A DNA stretch of 64,000 nucleotides from Mycobacterium terramassiliense (lineage in GTDB: Bacteria; Actinomycetota; Actinomycetes; Mycobacteriales; Mycobacteriaceae): NCBI RefSeq assembly GCF_900157385.1, contig NZ_LT717701.1, positions 1,275,772-1,339,771 of the forward strand, given 5' to 3'. Positions within the stretch are counted from its first letter, which is position 1. Every line of letters begins with the position of its first letter. The notes beneath the pieces are model-generated. The model was not told the origin of the DNA. It saw nothing but the letters and a program-made list of their open reading frames with translations, and did not search any database. Made by a program: the position numbers and the translations under genes. Shown here piece by piece: positions 44,780 to 53,510 of the stretch.

Positions 44780-45029
44780 TGCGCTCCCGGATCGTCGTGA
44801 TGGGTCGGCCGTGTCGGCAGCCCGGGAATCGTCCCGGCCATCACCTTGAAGGATTCTCCCGTTGACGGCACGGGTCAATCACCGTTTTACCGGGCCGACG
44901 AGACGGCCCACTGCGTGGCGGACGCCCCGCCCTCGTCAAATCCCTCCAACTAGTGGAAGGTGGAGGGATGAGCTTGCGGCCGAGACCCCCGGGCAGTTTC
45001 GCAGTTGCCCGAAGCCCGTTCGGCTAAAT

Positions 45030-45737
45030 GTGGCGATGCACGAGCGGCTCCTCGCGGCCGTCGACGGCCGCCGCGGGGTAGAGGCCGCCGACCGCCTGTG
45101 CCAGGCGTGCGTGGTTCTTCTCGACGTTGATGCGGCAGCGATTTCGCTCGTCTTCGAGGGCGCGAACAGCGGAACTCTGGGAGCAAGCGGCGCGCCCGCC
45201 CGTACTTATGACGAACTGCAGTTCACCCTCGGGGAAGGGCCGTGCCTGGAGGCGGTAAGCCGGCGGATTCCGATCCTCGTCGTCGACCTTGCCGACGCTC
45301 AGGAGGCCCGGTGGCCCGCGTACCGGCCCGCGATGCTGGCTCACCAGATCAGAGGCGTCTACGCCATACCCGTAGTCGTGGCAGGCGAATTCGTCGGCGC
45401 GCTCGATTTGTTCCGCGCGCAGCCGGGTCCACTCCTGGGCGACGAATTGGTCGGTGCGGTCGCCGCCGCGGAGCTTGCGGGCATCCCGCTGCTTGACCTC
45501 CTCGACGCCGACCTGCAGGCTGCGGCCGCCGACCCGAACAGTGACGCCTGGGCCGAACTCAACACGCTGAGTCGCGCGGAGGTCAGTCAGGCCACGGGAA
45601 TGCTTGTCGCCCAGCTAGAGATCGAACCGGCCGAGGCCCTTGTCCGGCTGCGCGCCCACGCTTACGCCGCCGGCCGCACCGCCACCGACGTCGCCCGCGA
45701 CATCCTCGAGCGCCGACTACAGCTCGAGGTCGACTGA
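45030..45737 (+). CDS. GAF-ANTAR protein 1
   Basis: 235 residues from GTG 45030 (ATG 45036 also possible). The GAF domain covers about 15-165 (AAISLVFEGANSGTLGASG, FTLGEGPCLEAVSRRIPILV, VYAIPVVVAGEFVGALDLF). The C-terminal ANTAR domain (about 170-230) is LSRAEVSQATGMLVAQLEIEPAEALVRLRAHAYAAGRTATDVA. ANTAR domains bind two-hairpin RNA to prevent termination; GAF supplies the sensing. It lies 43 bp before a second protein of the same type. Confidence 0.88.
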   Translation: MAMHERLLAAVDGRRGVEAADRLCQACVVLLDVDAAAISLVFEGANSGTLGASGAPARTYDELQFTLGEGPCLEAVSRRIPILVVDLADAQEARWPAYRPAMLAHQIRGVYAIPVVVAGEFVGALDLFRAQPGPLLGDELVGAVAAAELAGIPLLDLLDADLQAAAADPNSDAWAELNTLSRAEVSQATGMLVAQLEIEPAEALVRLRAHAYAAGRTATDVARDILERRLQLEVD

Positions 45738-45780
45738 TGCGGGATCGCATGGACACCAACATCTCAGGAAGGAGGGCGCC

Positions 45781-46539
45781 GTGACCGACACCCCTCGTGA
45801 AACTCGCGTGCTGGACGCCGTCGTCTCGCTCGTCGATAGCCTCCTCGATGACTTCGACGTGGTCGATCTCCTGACCGCGCTCACCGAGCGCTGCGCCGAG
45901 CTGCTCGACATCGAGGCCGCCGGATTTCTGCTCGCCGACCCGCTGCACCAGCTCCGCCTGCTGGCCGCCACATCGGAGCATGCCCGCGACATCGAACTCT
46001 TCCAGCTACAAGCCGACGAAGGCCCGTGTGTGGATTGCTACACCACCGGCCGACCGGTCTCGGTCGCCGACATCGAACGGGCAACGGAGCGGTGGCCGCG
46101 GTTCGTTCCCGCCGCCGCCGGCGCCGGCTTCGCGTCGGTGCACGCCGTCCCGATGCGGGCGGCGGGCATCGTGCTGGGCGCCCTCGGGTTGTTCGGCACC
46201 CGCGCCGGCGAACTCACCGAGGCCGATCTGCTCGTGGGCCAGACCCTGACCCACATCGCATGCGTCGCGATCCTCCAGGAACACCCACCCACACCCGCCA
46301 CCCTGATGCCGCAGCTGCGTTCCGCGCTGACCAGCCGGGTCGTCGTCGAGCAGGCCAAGGGCCTGCTGCGCCAAATGCTGGGTGTGTCCGTGGACCAGGC
46401 CTTCAACCTGTTACGGACGTACGCGCGGGCCAACGGGGAACACCTGACCGACGTCGCCCAGAGATTGATGACGGATCGACATTCCCGCCCAATCCTGGTG
46501 GCGCGGTTGGCCGAACTCGCGGCGGCACCACCCCATTAA
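45781..46539 (+). CDS. GAF-ANTAR protein 2
   Basis: 252 residues, GTG 45781 with GGAGG upstream. GAF domain about 10-160 (LDIEAAGFLLADPLHQLRLLA, ADEGPCVDCYTTGRPVSV, VHAVPMRAAGIVLGALGLFG). ANTAR domain about 180-240 (LTSRVVVEQAKGLLRQMLGVSVDQAFNLLRTYARANGEHLTDVA). Same operon as protein 1. Confidence 0.9.
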   Translation: MTDTPRETRVLDAVVSLVDSLLDDFDVVDLLTALTERCAELLDIEAAGFLLADPLHQLRLLAATSEHARDIELFQLQADEGPCVDCYTTGRPVSVADIERATERWPRFVPAAAGAGFASVHAVPMRAAGIVLGALGLFGTRAGELTEADLLVGQTLTHIACVAILQEHPPTPATLMPQLRSALTSRVVVEQAKGLLRQMLGVSVDQAFNLLRTYARANGEHLTDVAQRLMTDRHSRPILVARLAELAAAPPH

Positions 46540-46544
46540 TCGGC

Positions 46545-47345
46545 TCAGCGGCGCCACGCGCGCGCCCGCCGCACGGCCTCGTCGACCAGCCGCTCGGCGA
46601 CGGCGTACAGCTTGACGTTCTCGGTTTGGCTGATCCGGGTGAGCCGCTCGAAGGCCTCGTCGGCGCTGCCCCCCGACCGGCTGCGGATGATGCCGATCGC
46701 CTGATCGATCACCGATCGGCTGTCCAGCGCCCGCTGCAATCGCAGCGTTCGTTCGTGTGCGCTGGCCAGCAACTGCGCGTTGTACACCGAAACCGCGGCG
46801 GGCCTGGCGAACTGAGACCCCAACCGCACGGCGTGCTCGGCGAACGCGTCGCGGCTCTTGGCATAGGCATTGATCGAGCCGATCACCTGCTCGCCGACGA
46901 CCAACGGCAGCGCCAGCGCCGAGTGCATGCGCATCCGCGCCACCCGGCCACCAAAGTGCGGCCACCGGTCATCACTGCCCAGCGATCCGCTCACCGTGGG
47001 CCGCCGCGACTGCATGCAGGTGATGCATGGCCCTTCCTTCAATTCGTCGTACTGAACCGTGTCGATCTCGTAGACAAGCGCCGCCGTTGCCGCCCAGGTC
47101 CGCACGCTGGATATGCCGTGCTGCGGGTCGATCAAGGCGACGCCCACGCCTTCGGCGCCCGGGATGGCCTGGGACGCGAACTCGGCGACGTCCCGGAGAA
47201 GGTCGATCACTCCGCCGGCGCCGGCGACAATCCCGGCCACTCCGCGGAGCCCGGCATACAGTTCGGCCTCGTCCGCTTCCCGTTGGGTGGGGGAGAGCTC
47301 GGGCGGCACCTTACGACCCGGTTGGGCGTCGAAGTCGGCCAACAT
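46545..47345 (-). CDS. GAF-ANTAR protein 3
   Basis: 266 residues, ATG 47345 with GAGGAGGG upstream. GAF domain about 40-190 (EGVGVALIDPQHGISSV, YDELKEGPCITCMQSRRPTV, SALALPLVVGEQVIGSINAYA). ANTAR domain at the C terminus (ALDSRSVIDQAIGIIRSRSGGSADEAFERLTRISQTENVKLYAVAERLV). It converges with protein 2, 5 bp between stops. Confidence 0.9.
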   Translation of the reverse strand: MLADFDAQPGRKVPPELSPTQREADEAELYAGLRGVAGIVAGAGGVIDLLRDVAEFASQAIPGAEGVGVALIDPQHGISSVRTWAATAALVYEIDTVQYDELKEGPCITCMQSRRPTVSGSLGSDDRWPHFGGRVARMRMHSALALPLVVGEQVIGSINAYAKSRDAFAEHAVRLGSQFARPAAVSVYNAQLLASAHERTLRLQRALDSRSVIDQAIGIIRSRSGGSADEAFERLTRISQTENVKLYAVAERLVDEAVRRARAWRR

Positions 47346-47401
47346 CCCTCCTCGCGTACACCCTCGACCACAAACGTACTCTCTACCGCCTCCCGAAGAA
47401 G

Positions 47402-49042
47402 TCAGCCGACGAGCGCCAAGGTATGGGCCCGCCGCAGTTTTCCCGAGGGCGTCTTGGGGATCATTCCCGGCTCGAGCACCACCACGTTGCGGGGCCGGAC
47501 ATCGACTTCGGCGACCACCTCGTGGGCCACCTGCTGCTCGATGCGCCGCACCTCGGCCGGATCCCGCCAGTCGTTGGACTCCACTGCGATAGCGAACGTC
47601 TCACGCGCGTGCCCGGCATCCAGGCGCACCGCCACGGCACTACCGGGTCGGACGCCGCAGACGCGGGCGGCGGCCCGTTCGATGTCGGTCGGGTAGATGT
47701 TGCGCCCGGCCATGATGATCACGTCCTTGACCCGGCCGCACACGACGACCTGTCCGGACTCGGTGAGGTACCCGAGATCGCCGGTGTCATACCACCCTTG
47801 GTCGTCTTGTGCAGCGACGAAGCCGCCCATCGTCGCGTAGCCCAGGGTCACGGGTTCGCCGCGCACCTGGATGACACCGACGCCCCGGACGGGAAGGACG
47901 TTGCCGTCTTCGTCGACGATGCGGGCGTCCAGCCCCTTCAGCAGGCGGCCAAGTGTGGCCAGCCGCCGAGTTTTTCCCTTGCTCGCCGGCACGGCGCGGT
48001 GCAATACGGCGAGCAGGTCGGCGTCGACCTCGTCGACCACCAGGCCCGCGCCGCACTCGGAGAAAGACACCGCAACCGTCGTCTCGGCCATGCCGTAAGC
48101 CGGCAGGATTGCCTCCGGGCGTAACCCGAACGGCTTGCCGGCCTCGCAGAGTTCTTCGACGTCGGCGGGTTCGACCTGTTCGGCGCCCGACAGTGCCCAT
48201 CGCAGGGAGGACAGGTCGAACTGGCCGGGCTGGGCCAATTTGCGAAGCCGCTTGGCCAGCAGGGTGTAGGCGAAGTTCGGCGCCGCCGTCATGGTACCCC
48301 GGTACTTGTCGATGAGCCTGGCCCACAGCAGGATGTCACGGAGGAAGTCCATCGGGGTGACTTTGACCAGCTCGGCGCCGAAATACATTGGCACGGTCAA
48401 GAATCCGGTCATGCCCATGTCGTGGAAAAGCGGTAGCCAGCTCACGATCACGTCGGTGTCGATGTCGACTTTTGCGCCGATGAACATCGCCTCGGCATTG
48501 GATACGACGTTGCGGTGTGTGATCTGCACGGCCTTGGGTGACCCGGTGGACCCGGACGTCAATTGCAGCAGCGCAACGTCGTCGTCGTCGGTCTCGACCG
48601 GATCGATCGGGTTGCTGTCGAGCAGCCGGTCGGCGGCCAGCACTCGCATGCCCAGCTGGGTCAGCAACGGGACCGCGGCCATGAACGGGTCAGAGACGAC
48701 AACCGCTCTGGCGCCGATCATCTTGATGACGCCCGCAGTTTCTTCGGCCCAGCGCGGAAGGTCGGTGCGCGGGGTGGGCTGGTGGAGCATGGTGAGGCTG
48801 GCGCCGCGCATCCAGATGCCCTGCGCGGCCGGTGCAATCTCAGCCGGGGCGCCCGCCAGCACGGGAACGGCGTCACCGGGCCCCACGCCGGCCGTGGCCA
48901 GTCCGCCCGCGATCCGACGGGCCCGCTCGTGCACTTCGCTCCAGGAATGCCGGACCGCACCGTTAGGCTCCCCGGTGACCAACCCGTTCGAACCGGATTG
49001 GGCGGTGCCGTACATCGTTTCGGTGAATTTACTCAAGACCAT
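47402..49042 (-). CDS. Fatty-acyl-AMP/CoA ligase (FadD family)
   Basis: 546 residues from ATG 49042 (TTG 49036 has the better spacing from GAAGGA). Adenylate-forming motifs: LLQLTSGSTGSPKAVQITHRN near residue 165, LPAYGMAETTVAVSFSE near 330, GWYDTGDLGYLTESGQVVVCGRVKDVIIMAGRNIYPTDIE near 435-475, and the catalytic Lys in PKTPSGKLRRAHT. It activates fatty acids for lipid synthesis or degradation. The GYLTESG and IIMAGRN pattern and the lack of a clear insertion leave open whether it is an acyl-AMP or acyl-CoA ligase. Confidence 0.9.
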   Translation of the reverse strand: MVLSKFTETMYGTAQSGSNGLVTGEPNGAVRHSWSEVHERARRIAGGLATAGVGPGDAVPVLAGAPAEIAPAAQGIWMRGASLTMLHQPTPRTDLPRWAEETAGVIKMIGARAVVVSDPFMAAVPLLTQLGMRVLAADRLLDSNPIDPVETDDDDVALLQLTSGSTGSPKAVQITHRNVVSNAEAMFIGAKVDIDTDVIVSWLPLFHDMGMTGFLTVPMYFGAELVKVTPMDFLRDILLWARLIDKYRGTMTAAPNFAYTLLAKRLRKLAQPGQFDLSSLRWALSGAEQVEPADVEELCEAGKPFGLRPEAILPAYGMAETTVAVSFSECGAGLVVDEVDADLLAVLHRAVPASKGKTRRLATLGRLLKGLDARIVDEDGNVLPVRGVGVIQVRGEPVTLGYATMGGFVAAQDDQGWYDTGDLGYLTESGQVVVCGRVKDVIIMAGRNIYPTDIERAAARVCGVRPGSAVAVRLDAGHARETFAIAVESNDWRDPAEVRRIEQQVAHEVVAEVDVRPRNVVVLEPGMIPKTPSGKLRRAHTLALVG

Positions 49043-49782
49043 TCCTTCGGCGGCGGCGGCGGCGGTGTGGCGGCGCCGGGGTCGGCCTCGCACCGTGCGG
49101 CGAGGTGGTGCGCTGCGGACCGACCGCGCGACTCAAGCCGGTGCGCCAAGGTGGGTTCGCCATGGCTGCAGTGAGACCGCTGGGCCACGATCGTTTGCCG
49201 ATGTCGAGGCGGCGGGAGTGCGCTCCAGGCGGAGATCGAACCAATCAGGGACGCGGCGGCCCAGCGCGCCGGCGTTGCGCTCATCCCGAATGGTTCCCCG
49301 GTCCGCCCGAAGCCAGAGCATGTCAGGCGCGCGGGCGGAAGACGCCCGCGGGCCATCAGCCGGCGAGGCGCGCCGTTGTCGCCGACGGGTGCAGCGATCA
49401 AAGTTCTGAGCACCGGACTCCGTCAGGGGCAGTTGCAAGCAAACCCTGTGACCGTCGGATGAACCGGATGGACAGACGCGTGCCGGCGGGGACCTTACCG
49501 ATCGCCACCGGACGCTTCCGGGGTGGCTGCGCAATCAACCGCGCTCAACGATACCGCAGGCGCGTTCAGGAAATTGCTGAACGCCGCGGTTCGCGGCCGC
49601 CGCCGCAGTGATGTTATCCCCCACCGTCGCACACGTGCTCGTCCGCGAACCTTCGCAAATCCCCTGTGCGCCAGGAGAAGTCGACGGAATCCAGCCGCCG
49701 CGTGGGTGTCCGGGTATTGAGCCCCGGATTCGATAACACCGCGACTGAGAACGCTGATACCCTACTTCGACGGGCCGACCCG
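49043..49782. other. 740-bp stretch without a supported gene
   Basis: Several overlapping frames on both strands exist, none with a family match or ribosome-binding site. A GCC-type repeat (gcggcggcggcgg) lies near 49052-49066, next to the fadD start. Confidence 0.4.
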
Positions 49783-49917
49783 TCAGCGGTGCTTGGTGGG
49801 CAGCAAGGTCTCGACCTGTGACCTGTGGTCGGCCTTGGCGCGCTTGACGGCCCGTTTCTCTTTCAGGGACTTGCCGGATTTCTTGGTCATGGTTTGCTTG
49901 GGAGATTTATCAGACAT
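49783..49917 (-). CDS. Small basic mycobacterial protein
   Basis: 44 residues from ATG 49917: MSDKSPKQTMTKKSGKSLKEK, then RAVKRAKADHRSQVE. Short Lys-rich proteins starting like this recur in mycobacteria. Probably a nucleic-acid- or ribosome-associated protein; function unknown. The longer frame to 50145 is not supported. Confidence 0.65.
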   Translation of the reverse strand: MSDKSPKQTMTKKSGKSLKEKRAVKRAKADHRSQVETLLPTKHR

Positions 49918-50101
49918 CGCGGCCCTTTGAAATGGGGGCCTGTGTCGGTCCCGGTTCGGCAAGTGTACGCCCCGCAGGCCGGCGCCGGTCGGCCGTCGCC
50001 GCGGAAGAAACCCGCGTTGTCGCAGAAGCCATGGCCGCGACGGCGGTGGTTGCCGCGAGTCACACGAACGGCCGATCCGTCTTAAGCACGTCCGAAAACC
50101 A

Positions 50102-50569
50102 CTATCCAAGCCACGATTCCGCCGACGGCTCGCTCTCCGAGTCATCTTGGCGGGTTAGTCGCCGCAACGCCCGAGCATTCCTCGGTAGGGCTGACGTCGA
50201 GACCTCGTGGAGAAGGCGGCGCGCCTCGTCGCCCGAGCTCGACGGCGCAAGCACGAACAACACCGCGTCGCGCGAGTGCGTTCCGACTAGATAGATGGTG
50301 TCGCTGAAGACCAGCCGGTATGGGTTCAGCGAGACCATTTCACTGTGCCGGATAAGTCGTGTCGGGGCGGGCAACCACACGCTGGGGTCATAAACGACGC
50401 GGTGCACAGCGCCAATCCAGCAACCGAATACGGCCAGCAAGTCGGGTAGCTCTGCCCTCAGATCCAGGCTTTTCGGCCACCAAGCGCCATCTACGGCAGC
50501 GTGGGTGAGGTCGCGTTCGCATAGGGCTAATCGGGCAGCGCTCGGGTCATCCGAAGAAATGTGCGCCAC
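50102..50569 (-). CDS. DUF5994 family protein 1
   Basis: 155 residues, GTG 50569. It has the family hallmark VDGAWWPKSLDLRAELPDLLAVF, then IGAVHRVVYDPSVW. Function unknown; common in mycobacteria, often several per genome. Two more copies follow. Confidence 0.82.
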   Translation of the reverse strand: MAHISSDDPSAARLALCERDLTHAAVDGAWWPKSLDLRAELPDLLAVFGCWIGAVHRVVYDPSVWLPAPTRLIRHSEMVSLNPYRLVFSDTIYLVGTHSRDAVLFVLAPSSSGDEARRLLHEVSTSALPRNARALRRLTRQDDSESEPSAESWLG

Positions 50570-50920
50570 CGCGACGCTCCCGTCGACTCATTTGCTATCG
50601 CAGACGGCTACCCAAGGGGGCGGTACTCGACAAACCCACGACACTGTGACCATAACCCCGACCGATCCCGAGACGGTCGATGAATCGCCATGAATCGGCG
50701 TCCCTTGCCGGTCGACAACCGGTTGGGTGCGGCCCGGGATTCGCGCCCACCATACCCACGTGTCCGCACCAGAAGGGGTGGTGGCGTAACGTCGCTGTAG
50801 AGCTGTTTCGTTGTCGGCGCTGGCCTCGAACGTCATCCCCCGTCGAGATCACGGGCAATGCAATTCCTCCGTCGGCCCGCTGTCCGGGTTGATCGCTTCG
50901 AACTGCGAAGGGTCGTTCCC

Positions 50921-51541
50921 ATGAAACGCGCGGAACCGTCGATCGGTGGCATTGCGTCACAACAGAATCCGGCAACCGACCTCGGCGCAGATCCCGGGAA
51001 GCACGGGTACGACGGCGCGACGTCGGTGGGGGAGCGAACCGCAGGCGTGATCGATGCGGCGGGGCCGCAACGCCATGCGAGCCCGGTGCGGCTCACTCTG
51101 GCGTCCCGGCTCGGGAACAAGATCGATGGAGCGTGGTGGCCCCGTACAGGCGTGATCTCACGCGAGCTGACCGAATTGGTCGCCGTTCTGGATGCCCGTT
51201 TAGGCCAGATCATCGACATCGACGTCAACTGGTCGTCGTTGCAGCGCCAGCCGGACCTGAGTTGGGGCTGGTGGCAGGGGATACGCCCACACATCATGAC
51301 GGTCGGCGGCCGCGAGGCGCGGGCGAAACTTCTGATCGTTCCGCACCGAACCGGCACGGCCCTTGCGGTGATGGTCTTGCGCCAGGCCGCCGGCCTTCCC
51401 GTATACGCGGCGCATCGCGATTCCCGCGCCTTCCAGACAGCCGAGTGCATTATCCGCATGGCCCGGGGCGAGCGAATGTTTGAAGTGCGCCCCTCGCGGC
51501 GAAAGGATGTCGCAGCAACACCTCAGGGCGGGGATGACTGA
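50921..51541 (+). CDS. DUF5994 family protein 2
   Basis: 206 residues from ATG 50921. Core: VRLTLASRLGNKIDGAWWPRTG, then SRELTELVAVLDARLGQIIDIDVNW. An extra N-terminal segment of about 60 residues distinguishes it from the other two copies. It is divergent from DUF5994 protein 1. Confidence 0.82.
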   Translation: MKRAEPSIGGIASQQNPATDLGADPGKHGYDGATSVGERTAGVIDAAGPQRHASPVRLTLASRLGNKIDGAWWPRTGVISRELTELVAVLDARLGQIIDIDVNWSSLQRQPDLSWGWWQGIRPHIMTVGGREARAKLLIVPHRTGTALAVMVLRQAAGLPVYAAHRDSRAFQTAECIIRMARGERMFEVRPSRRKDVAATPQGGDD

Positions 51542-51627
51542 GGACATCCCGCCGCTGCCGTGGGGCCTACCGCGAAGCCGAGGAGCAACGGGATCCGTTG
51601 ATTCCCGGTGCTTTTGAGGCCGCCGGC

Positions 51628-52098
51628 CTAGACGCGGGTTTCTGTTTCTTCTGCGTCGGTCGTGAGCAGACTGTCGACGGTCGCGGCGTTGCTTGGCCCG
51701 GCCGCTGTCATCATGATGGCGTGCGCCTGCTCGGGGTCGGCATGCGGGGAAACAACCAATAGGACGATCTTGCTGCGGTTGAGCCCGAGGACTTCGACGG
51801 TGTTCACCGGCTGTCGGTGATACCCGTCGAGTCGTACCGTTCGCCCGCCCGTCGCGAATTTTGCTGGTGCCGTTGCCCAGTCGTTCATGTTGTAGAGCAC
51901 GCGGGCGATCCGCCCCAGCCGGACCGACAGCACCGACAGCAGGTCTGGCAGCTCCGCCGTGAGGTCGTCACTGTGCGGCCACCATGCACCGTCGACGTAT
52001 CCGCTCTGGGGCGCTTTGGCTTTCAGCCTCAGGCGCGGTGTGTGCGCCGGCGGGGTATGCCGGTTCCCGGCGTCCATGTGGTCATCTTTCGGCGTCAT
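51628..52098 (-). CDS. DUF5994 family protein 3
   Basis: 156 residues, ATG 52098 after AGGAG. Core: LRLKAKAPQSGYVDGAWWPHSDDL, then AELPDLLSVLSVRLGRIARVLYN. Convergent with protein 2. Confidence 0.82.
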   Translation of the reverse strand: MTPKDDHMDAGNRHTPPAHTPRLRLKAKAPQSGYVDGAWWPHSDDLTAELPDLLSVLSVRLGRIARVLYNMNDWATAPAKFATGGRTVRLDGYHRQPVNTVEVLGLNRSKIVLLVVSPHADPEQAHAIMMTAAGPSNAATVDSLLTTDAEETETRV

Positions 52099-52264
52099 AG
52101 CGACGCTCCTGTCTTGACCGCGAGACCGGTCAAATCAATCGAATCGGCGACGACATGGCATTGAATAGTCAGGCACGGGGTATCGCCAATGTCTTCCACA
52201 CTACACGCGCGGTGCAGGGCTACCGGCCGCATGGTGGTTGCCGCTTCGGCCCGATCGGGCGGGC

Positions 52265-53068
52265 TCAGCGGATGGATACCAGGTGGTCGATCGAGTCCAC
52301 CGGCAAGTCGCCGTCCAGGACGGCGGTGACGACCAGTTGATTCAGCGTGATCGCGCCTTTGTGATTGTCGAGGAACGCGGTGTCGGAGGCGTCACGACCG
52401 GTGGCTATGCGAACCAGGGTCTGTCGCGGCGCTAACAGTGTCGCATCGACCACCCGCCATTGCCCGTCGACAAAAGCCTCGGCCACCGCGTGGAAGTCCA
52501 TCGGGTACAGGCCCGGCGCATACACCGACACCAGGCGGGCGGGGACGTTAACGGCCCGCAGCAGGGCCACCACCAGGTGCGCATAGTCGCGACAGACACC
52601 TTCGCCGGAGAGCAAGGTGTCCACCGCCCCGTCGATTGGATCGCTTGAGCCGGGCACATAGTTCAGCCTGGTGCCCACCCATGAGCTCACATTCTCCAGC
52701 AGCGTCGCCGAATCACCGTAAGTGCCGAATTCGGTTGCGGCGAAACCGTAGAACTTATCGGCCTCGGCGTAGCGGCTGGGTCGCAGATACATCGACAGGT
52801 CGTACTCCGTCACCGGTGCGGGATCGGTTTGACCGACGATCGTCGCCGCATAGTCGGCCTTCAGTGTGCCCACCCCGGCTTCGAACTTGTGGATGCGGTT
52901 GCCATGCACGCCGCTGATCTCCGACGGCCGGATGGGCTCTCCGTTCCAGACAAAGCGCAGCGATTCGAAGACCTCGGTGCCCGGATGCGGGGCCACCGCA
53001 ATCTGAAATTCCAGCGTCGTGGGAGCGGTGATTTCGACTTCGATCTCGGCGCCCACTTCGCGTCTCAT
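52265..53068 (-). CDS. Transglutaminase-like protein
   Basis: 267 residues from ATG 53068. N-terminal beta domain (MRREVGAEIEVEITAPTTLE), then the transglutaminase core with the catalytic triad: Cys in LSGEGVCRDYAHLVVALLRA, His in YPMDFHAVAEAFVDGQW, Asp in RVVDATLLAP. Mycobacterial proteins of this type are cytoplasmic or surface peptidases/cross-linkers of unknown substrate. The upstream reading frame to 53425 has no matching domain. Confidence 0.88.
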   Translation of the reverse strand: MRREVGAEIEVEITAPTTLEFQIAVAPHPGTEVFESLRFVWNGEPIRPSEISGVHGNRIHKFEAGVGTLKADYAATIVGQTDPAPVTEYDLSMYLRPSRYAEADKFYGFAATEFGTYGDSATLLENVSSWVGTRLNYVPGSSDPIDGAVDTLLSGEGVCRDYAHLVVALLRAVNVPARLVSVYAPGLYPMDFHAVAEAFVDGQWRVVDATLLAPRQTLVRIATGRDASDTAFLDNHKGAITLNQLVVTAVLDGDLPVDSIDHLVSIR

Positions 53069-53510
53069 AGCGTGATGATGCGCCAAACGGTGCGGATCCG
53101 CCAGGCGAGCGACGGAGCCGTCGCGGACGGGCGTGTCGCCTGCCAGTCCCGCCGCGGCTCGCATTCGAATCTTCTCTCTTCGCCCGGTTTCGCCTACGGT
53201 GGATGGCAGTGGCGGATCGAGCAGGTTGCGTTCGAAATGGTCTGCCGCCAGATGGCCGTTGGTGCGCAACTGTGGTGTTAAGCAGTCAGCACCAGGCCGG
53301 CCGCCGTCGATTAAGCACTGTGTGTACAGACGCAGCACGGCTCTCCGAGGGCCGGGACTCGTGGCTGCGGCGCCGGCTGACCGTCGCTGTCCAGACCCAC
53401 CCGACCGGAGCGGGGTGCGACCCATCGGCGGCGTCGCGGTCGCGATCGCCCTTGGTCGCCGCCGATTGAAGTGAGCTGGCCGTTGTCGCGGTCAAGGAGA
53501 TGGTGCGCTA
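53069..53510. other. 442-bp stretch between divergent genes
   Basis: No supported gene; it should contain the divergent promoters of the transglutaminase-like and acyltransferase-like genes. Confidence 0.4.
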
